Of a DNA stretch of 64,000 nucleotides, positions 60,025 through 64,000 are shown one piece after another (positions within the stretch are counted from its first letter, which is position 1; every line of letters begins with the position of its first letter). The translations under genes were made by a program, and so were the position numbers. This DNA comes from Apostichopus japonicus (Eukaryota > Echinodermata > Holothuroidea > Aspidochirotida > Stichopodidae): the NCBI RefSeq assembly GCF_037975245.1, contig NC_092566.1:804001-868000 (forward strand), read 5' to 3'. Under the pieces are notes generated by a model that was not told the DNA's origin, searched no databases, and saw only the letters and a list, made by a program, of their open reading frames with translations.

Positions 60025-60578
60025 TCTATTATGCGAGATAGAATCTTCCAAGTTAAATGGGTGATTTGCGTAGTTCATTTCCCAGCTTCGGTTCAAGCTA
60101 TTCAGATAAGAGTTTAACAAATGACTTCATTTCCCCTTCGTTTTTACAGTATCCTCTTTTGGTTTCGATGACAAGAGAAACCTCTGCAGTCATCTGCACT
60201 GAACAAAATGAACGATTCATAATCATGTACATTCCCTATATGGCTCTACTTCCATAAATAAATGGAATGTTTGATAATGCATTGCTAATTTGTTGGAAGA
60301 TTCTCGTTTAACCTTTGTTGCTATAGGTGTTTCTATATTGTTGCTTTCTATTGTTGTTGCTGTCACCATTGTCGTTCAAGACTTTCAAAGGTTATGATTA
60401 TTTATTTATACCTTTCTTATTTTTAGTTTCCTGGTCCTTCAAGTCTCAGTAAATGGGATCTCCTTCATCTTCAGTAATGTAACCATTACTGCTGAGGGAT
60501 GTGAGCCGGTACGTCATATATTGTATGCTATGTAGTGAATCCCACTTCTGCCACCATGAGTATATATATATGCTATGT
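60025..60578 (+). pseudogene. Inverted partial copy of gene B exon 9-10 region (exon 10 retained, exon 9 lost)
   Basis: The plus strand here matches the minus strand of about 35870-34965. The exon-10 copy (60427-60508) differs from exon 10 at 2 of 82 bases, both missense (Val to Leu, Ser to Phe). Its AG acceptor, GT donor and frame are intact. About 370 bp of the source (about 35337-35708), including exon 9, is missing at a junction near 60192. The copy lies between TA microsatellites on both sides. No transmembrane exon follows on the plus strand. Most likely a segmental duplication fragment; it could be part of a third receptor or an assembly artefact. Confidence 0.8.
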
Positions 60579-60604
60579 GTATGCTATGCTATGTGTGCTA
60601 TGTA

Positions 60605-60640
<36 letters not shown>

Positions 60641-61589
60641 CTTATATAGCTTACATAGTTAGCTTATATATAACTTAGCTTGAGAAGCATTCATTTTGTG
60701 TAACTATTACTTGGCTTTGTATTTTGTATGTTGCTAGCTTAGTATTAGTTTTATAACCCAGCTCAAATTGCATTGTTTTAAGTACTTTTAATAAAATATC
60801 TCCCAAGATAGGACATGGAACAAAGACAAACAACTTGATCCAATCTCACTGAACCCCAGTCCCCTAACATTGAGATAGTGACTGTGTGATAGTGACGAAG
60901 TGACGAAGTGACGAATCACGAGCCCCCCCCCCCCCCCGACGGGGAGTAGAAACTAAATGTGACCAATCTAGGTTGTGTCTTTCTCTGTACTGTGAATCTG
61001 ACAAGAACGTGTATTGCACATCAAAATACACTTCTTTAAGTTTACATGTCAAATACGTGTATCAGCAAGTGAAATCCTTGTTCCTTCTTCTGATTTATGA
61101 ATATTTAATAATAACATCAACTTTCTTTCTTTCTTGGACCTGAACCAGCTTTTCGACTATGACTCATATTTACTAGAGCACGCCCTCTACACCACTAGAG
61201 CCTGTCATGTTAGGTAATGAGCTCGTGAAATTCTTCTCAATTTGGGAAACTAATTGACGAACCCGATTCGTACTTTTTATTGTTATAATTACGTCACTTT
61301 GGTTTTATTTTAGACGTACTGACTCACTATTCATATTATCATTGTCTGCTACTTATCATCCGTTCGGAAACCTTACAACCCTGGGATAAGTTTATATATA
61401 CTTAACCGCATTGCACCCTCTCACGCGGTCTCTACTTCCACAAAAATGCAAATATTACTTCATCGCCGAAGCTGGGAATTTGCAATTCAAAACTGTTTGC
61501 CCTGCGATGTTAAATCCTCACCTTGCGTGTGTAAATGCCGTTAAAAGCAGCCGTAGAAAACAAGGCACCATTAGCAGATGACTTGAGGA

Positions 61590-61800
61590 GAGGTGAGATT
61601 GGTTGGGAATGGGGGTGAGATGGGTAAGGTATGGGGGTGAGATGGGTAGGGAATGGGCGCGATTGGTTGGGAATGAATGGGGTGAGATGGGTAGGGAATG
61701 GGTGCGATTGGTTGGGCATGATGGGGTGAGATGGGTAGGGCACTGGGGTGAGATGGGTAGGGAATAGGGCGAGATGGGTAGGGATTGGTGTGATGGGGGT
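61590..61800. repeat. GGTGAGATGGGTAGGGAAT minisatellite
   Basis: About ten units of 17-26 bp with alternating GGTGAGATGGGTAGGG and GCGATTGGTTGGG types. Confidence 0.9.
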
Positions 61801-62674
61801 AAGCAGGTGTATCCAAAATGTAGTAATGGTGAATGTTAATGTGTCATACGTTCATACTAACACCGGGGAGATTGTCTTTTTCATTCCTTATCATTTTTGG
61901 GAAGGGAGAGGGGGATGAGTGCGGGGTGAGAGGAGAACTGATATGATCGGGGTGCTCGAGAAGAGATGTTATGCATCCTGTGCATGAATTCACTAGTCCT
62001 CCCTGATAGATGCATGAACCTTGCATGGAACTGTGTTTATTCCATAATCAATTAATGAATATCTTTGGTGACAGGTAAGAAACGACAACTTATTTTGTCT
62101 GTTCGGGGGGGAGGGGGGGATTTGATAGGTGAGAGAAATAATGCTGAGAAGTAAAGTCACCCATTTATACTGGGATGTATATTAGGTACGAAAAGGAAAC
62201 AACAGGGATCTTTCCTTTTGTTTACTTTGAAGAAGAAAAATGACTAATATAATGAATTGTTGATATTGCAAAAAGGTATAGGCTCTGACACTTCAGTCGC
62301 GATACTTCACGTAATGGCGGCGCTCAGTAAAAACTAACCATGTCCTACAATAATTCTCACAACCGTTCTACCAGTGATATGGAACGTACCTTACGGGTCG
62401 CTGCAAAAGCAAATCAGCTGATACGTTTTATTTGTACATCATTTAAGTTTTGAAGGAAGACTCTTTAAACTTAGAAGGATAATCAATAAAAGTGACTGGA
62501 CACACTAGTCTAGTACACTGTACACATACAATTATGTCAGCTTCTCAAAAGCAATACACAACTCAATAGAATCAAAAGTGCTGTAGGAAATGAATCCCGA
62601 AAAGAAGTGAGGGCAGTAGTGAAAAACTTAGCATGCATAGACTACCTGATTTGTGACCTGTTTAATCTCTTTTG

Positions 62675-62865
62675 GCTTCGGCACTGAATACAACGTTTCT
62701 GTGTCCTGCCGTGTTTGGACGAATCTAACCAGTGAGTGTTATAGAACAACTCCCTGATTTAACCGTCATAGTAATTACCGACTTTGCGATCCGCGTTATA
62801 GTCATTGCCGACTTTGCAATCCGCGATACCCCTCACAATTTTGCAAGGTCAGTAAGAGTGACTCA
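62675..62865. repeat. Dispersed repeat, copy 2 of 2 (other copy 5990-6160)
   Basis: Same orientation as the 5.99 kb copy. It additionally carries a TTATAGAACAACTCCCTGAT hairpin-family segment. No coding capacity. Confidence 0.65.
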
Positions 62866-63184
62866 ATAGTTTTTCCTTTCAGGAAACCAAAAAGATAAGA
62901 CCTTAAATGCATCAAATTGCATCTTATGACTTTGTGCAGAAGACATATGGAGTTCAATATAGCCCGAGGTTGTTCTGTTTAAAACAAATTCTGGTCGAGT
63001 TATTGCAATTAATATAAAATGGATTAACATTACCTATTAGGTCTGAACAGAGACGTTGATGTAGTATCAGAAATTTAATATATTTTCAAACATTTTCCGC
63101 ATTTTATTTGTATTCTATGTTTGGTCTATGACAAGTAAAAACTAAAAATTGGTCTAAAATAATGCTTTAAAGTTTCAAGATGAA

Positions 63185-63905
63185 CCTCAGCGCTCGTCAT
63201 GTACCGTCCTCCCCCTGAGAGCTCGTCATGTGTATCGTCCTTCCCCTCAGCGCTCGTCATGTGTATCGTCCTTCCCATCAACCTTCGTCATGTGTATCGT
63301 CCTGCCCTCAGCCCTCGTCATGTGTATCGTCCTTTCCCTTAGCCCTCGTCATGTGTATCGTCCTTCCCTCAACGCTCGTCATGTGTATCGTCCTTCCCCT
63401 CACTTTTCGTCATGTGTATCGTCCTTTCCCTCAGCGCTCGTCATAGGTATCGTCCTCCATTCAGACCTCGTCATGTGTATCGTCCTTCCCCTGATCGCCC
63501 GTCATGTGTACCGTCCTTCCCTCAACGCTCGTCATGTGTATCGTCCTTCCCCTCACTTCTCGTCATGTGTATCGTCCTTTCCCTCAGCGCTCGTCATAGG
63601 TATCGTCCTCCCTTCAGACCTCGTCATGTGTATCGTCCTTCCCCTAAGCGCTCGTCATGTGTATCTTCCTTCCCCTCAGCCCTCGTCATGTGTATAGTCT
63701 CTTCCCTCAGCACTCGTAATGTGTACCGTCCTCCCCTCAGCACTCGGCATGTGTATCGTTCTTTCCCTCAGCGCTCGTCATGTGTATCGTCCTCCCCTCA
63801 CCACTCGTCATGTGTATCGTCCTTCTCCTCAGCCCTCGTCACGTGTACCGTCCTTCCCTCAGAGCTCGTCATGTGTATCGTCCTTTCCCTCAGCGTTCGT
63901 CATTC
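63185..63905. repeat. 31-bp minisatellite, about 23 units
   Basis: Unit built on CGCTCGTCATGTGTATCGTC followed by CTTCCCCTCAG. A multi-unit block (63395-63530) recurs at 63545-63680, showing block duplication. The period is not a multiple of three, so the long frames through it are artefacts. Confidence 0.92.
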
Positions 63906-64000
63906 GTCTTTCCCTACTGCTCTGTGCTCCACTTCACCTACCCCACCATCCCCACCATCCCCACTATTTAAAGATCATACACCTTTATAACACAACCAAT

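Noticed and set aside
63230-63990. Frames of 155 and 192 codons with HVYRPS repeats
   Set aside because: The 31-bp repeat opens several frames in succession; no domain and no splice context.

Overview
The window is animal genomic DNA. It is AT-rich and intron-rich, has conventional GT/AG splice sites, and is full of micro-, mini- and satellite repeats and short hAT-like transposons. There is no bacterial gene, operon, CRISPR array or rRNA. The only protein-coding content I can support is two tandem genes, both on the minus strand. Both encode receptors of the ANTXR family (TEM8/CMG2, the animal family named after the anthrax toxin receptors). The family and the repeat style suggest a marine invertebrate deuterostome, with an echinoderm such as a sea cucumber as a guess. 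The species is inference only.

Gene A (ATG at 22006, stop at 6836) assembles by hand into 15 coding exons and 507 codons. Gene B (ATG at 55244, stop at 29960) also assembles into 15 coding exons, with 479 codons, plus a likely untranslated leader exon near 56.8 kb. Each encodes a signal peptide, a von Willebrand A (VWA) domain with a complete MIDAS metal site, the ANTXR Ig-like domain, one transmembrane helix followed by cysteines, a proline-rich tail and the conserved ANTXR C-terminal motif. All 14 intron positions and phases (2,2,2,1,0,0,1,1,2,0,0,0,0,0) agree, so the genes are paralogues from a tandem duplication. The tails differ: gene A has long proline stretches that gene B lacks.

Layout: 1-6.5 kb is non-coding flank with a 289-bp hAT-type MITE and a tRNA-derived SINE. 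6.5-22.2 kb is gene A. 22.3-29.4 kb is spacer and the 3' flank of B, with a G-rich array, smaller arrays and a 374-bp hAT-type MITE. 29.4-56.9 kb is gene B. 57-64 kb is upstream flank. It contains an inverted, partly deleted copy of the exon 9-10 region of gene B at about 60.03-60.58 kb, and a 31-bp-unit array at the right edge.

Several introns carry their own tandem array: a 30-bp and a 33-bp minisatellite in A, and in B a 2-kb two-monomer satellite, a roughly 195-bp higher-order array and a pure 412-bp AGAGG array 33 nt from a splice donor. Most long reading frames in the window are products of these arrays and not genes. Intron 4 of gene A holds one hAT-like element nested inside another, each with perfect 8-bp target duplications.
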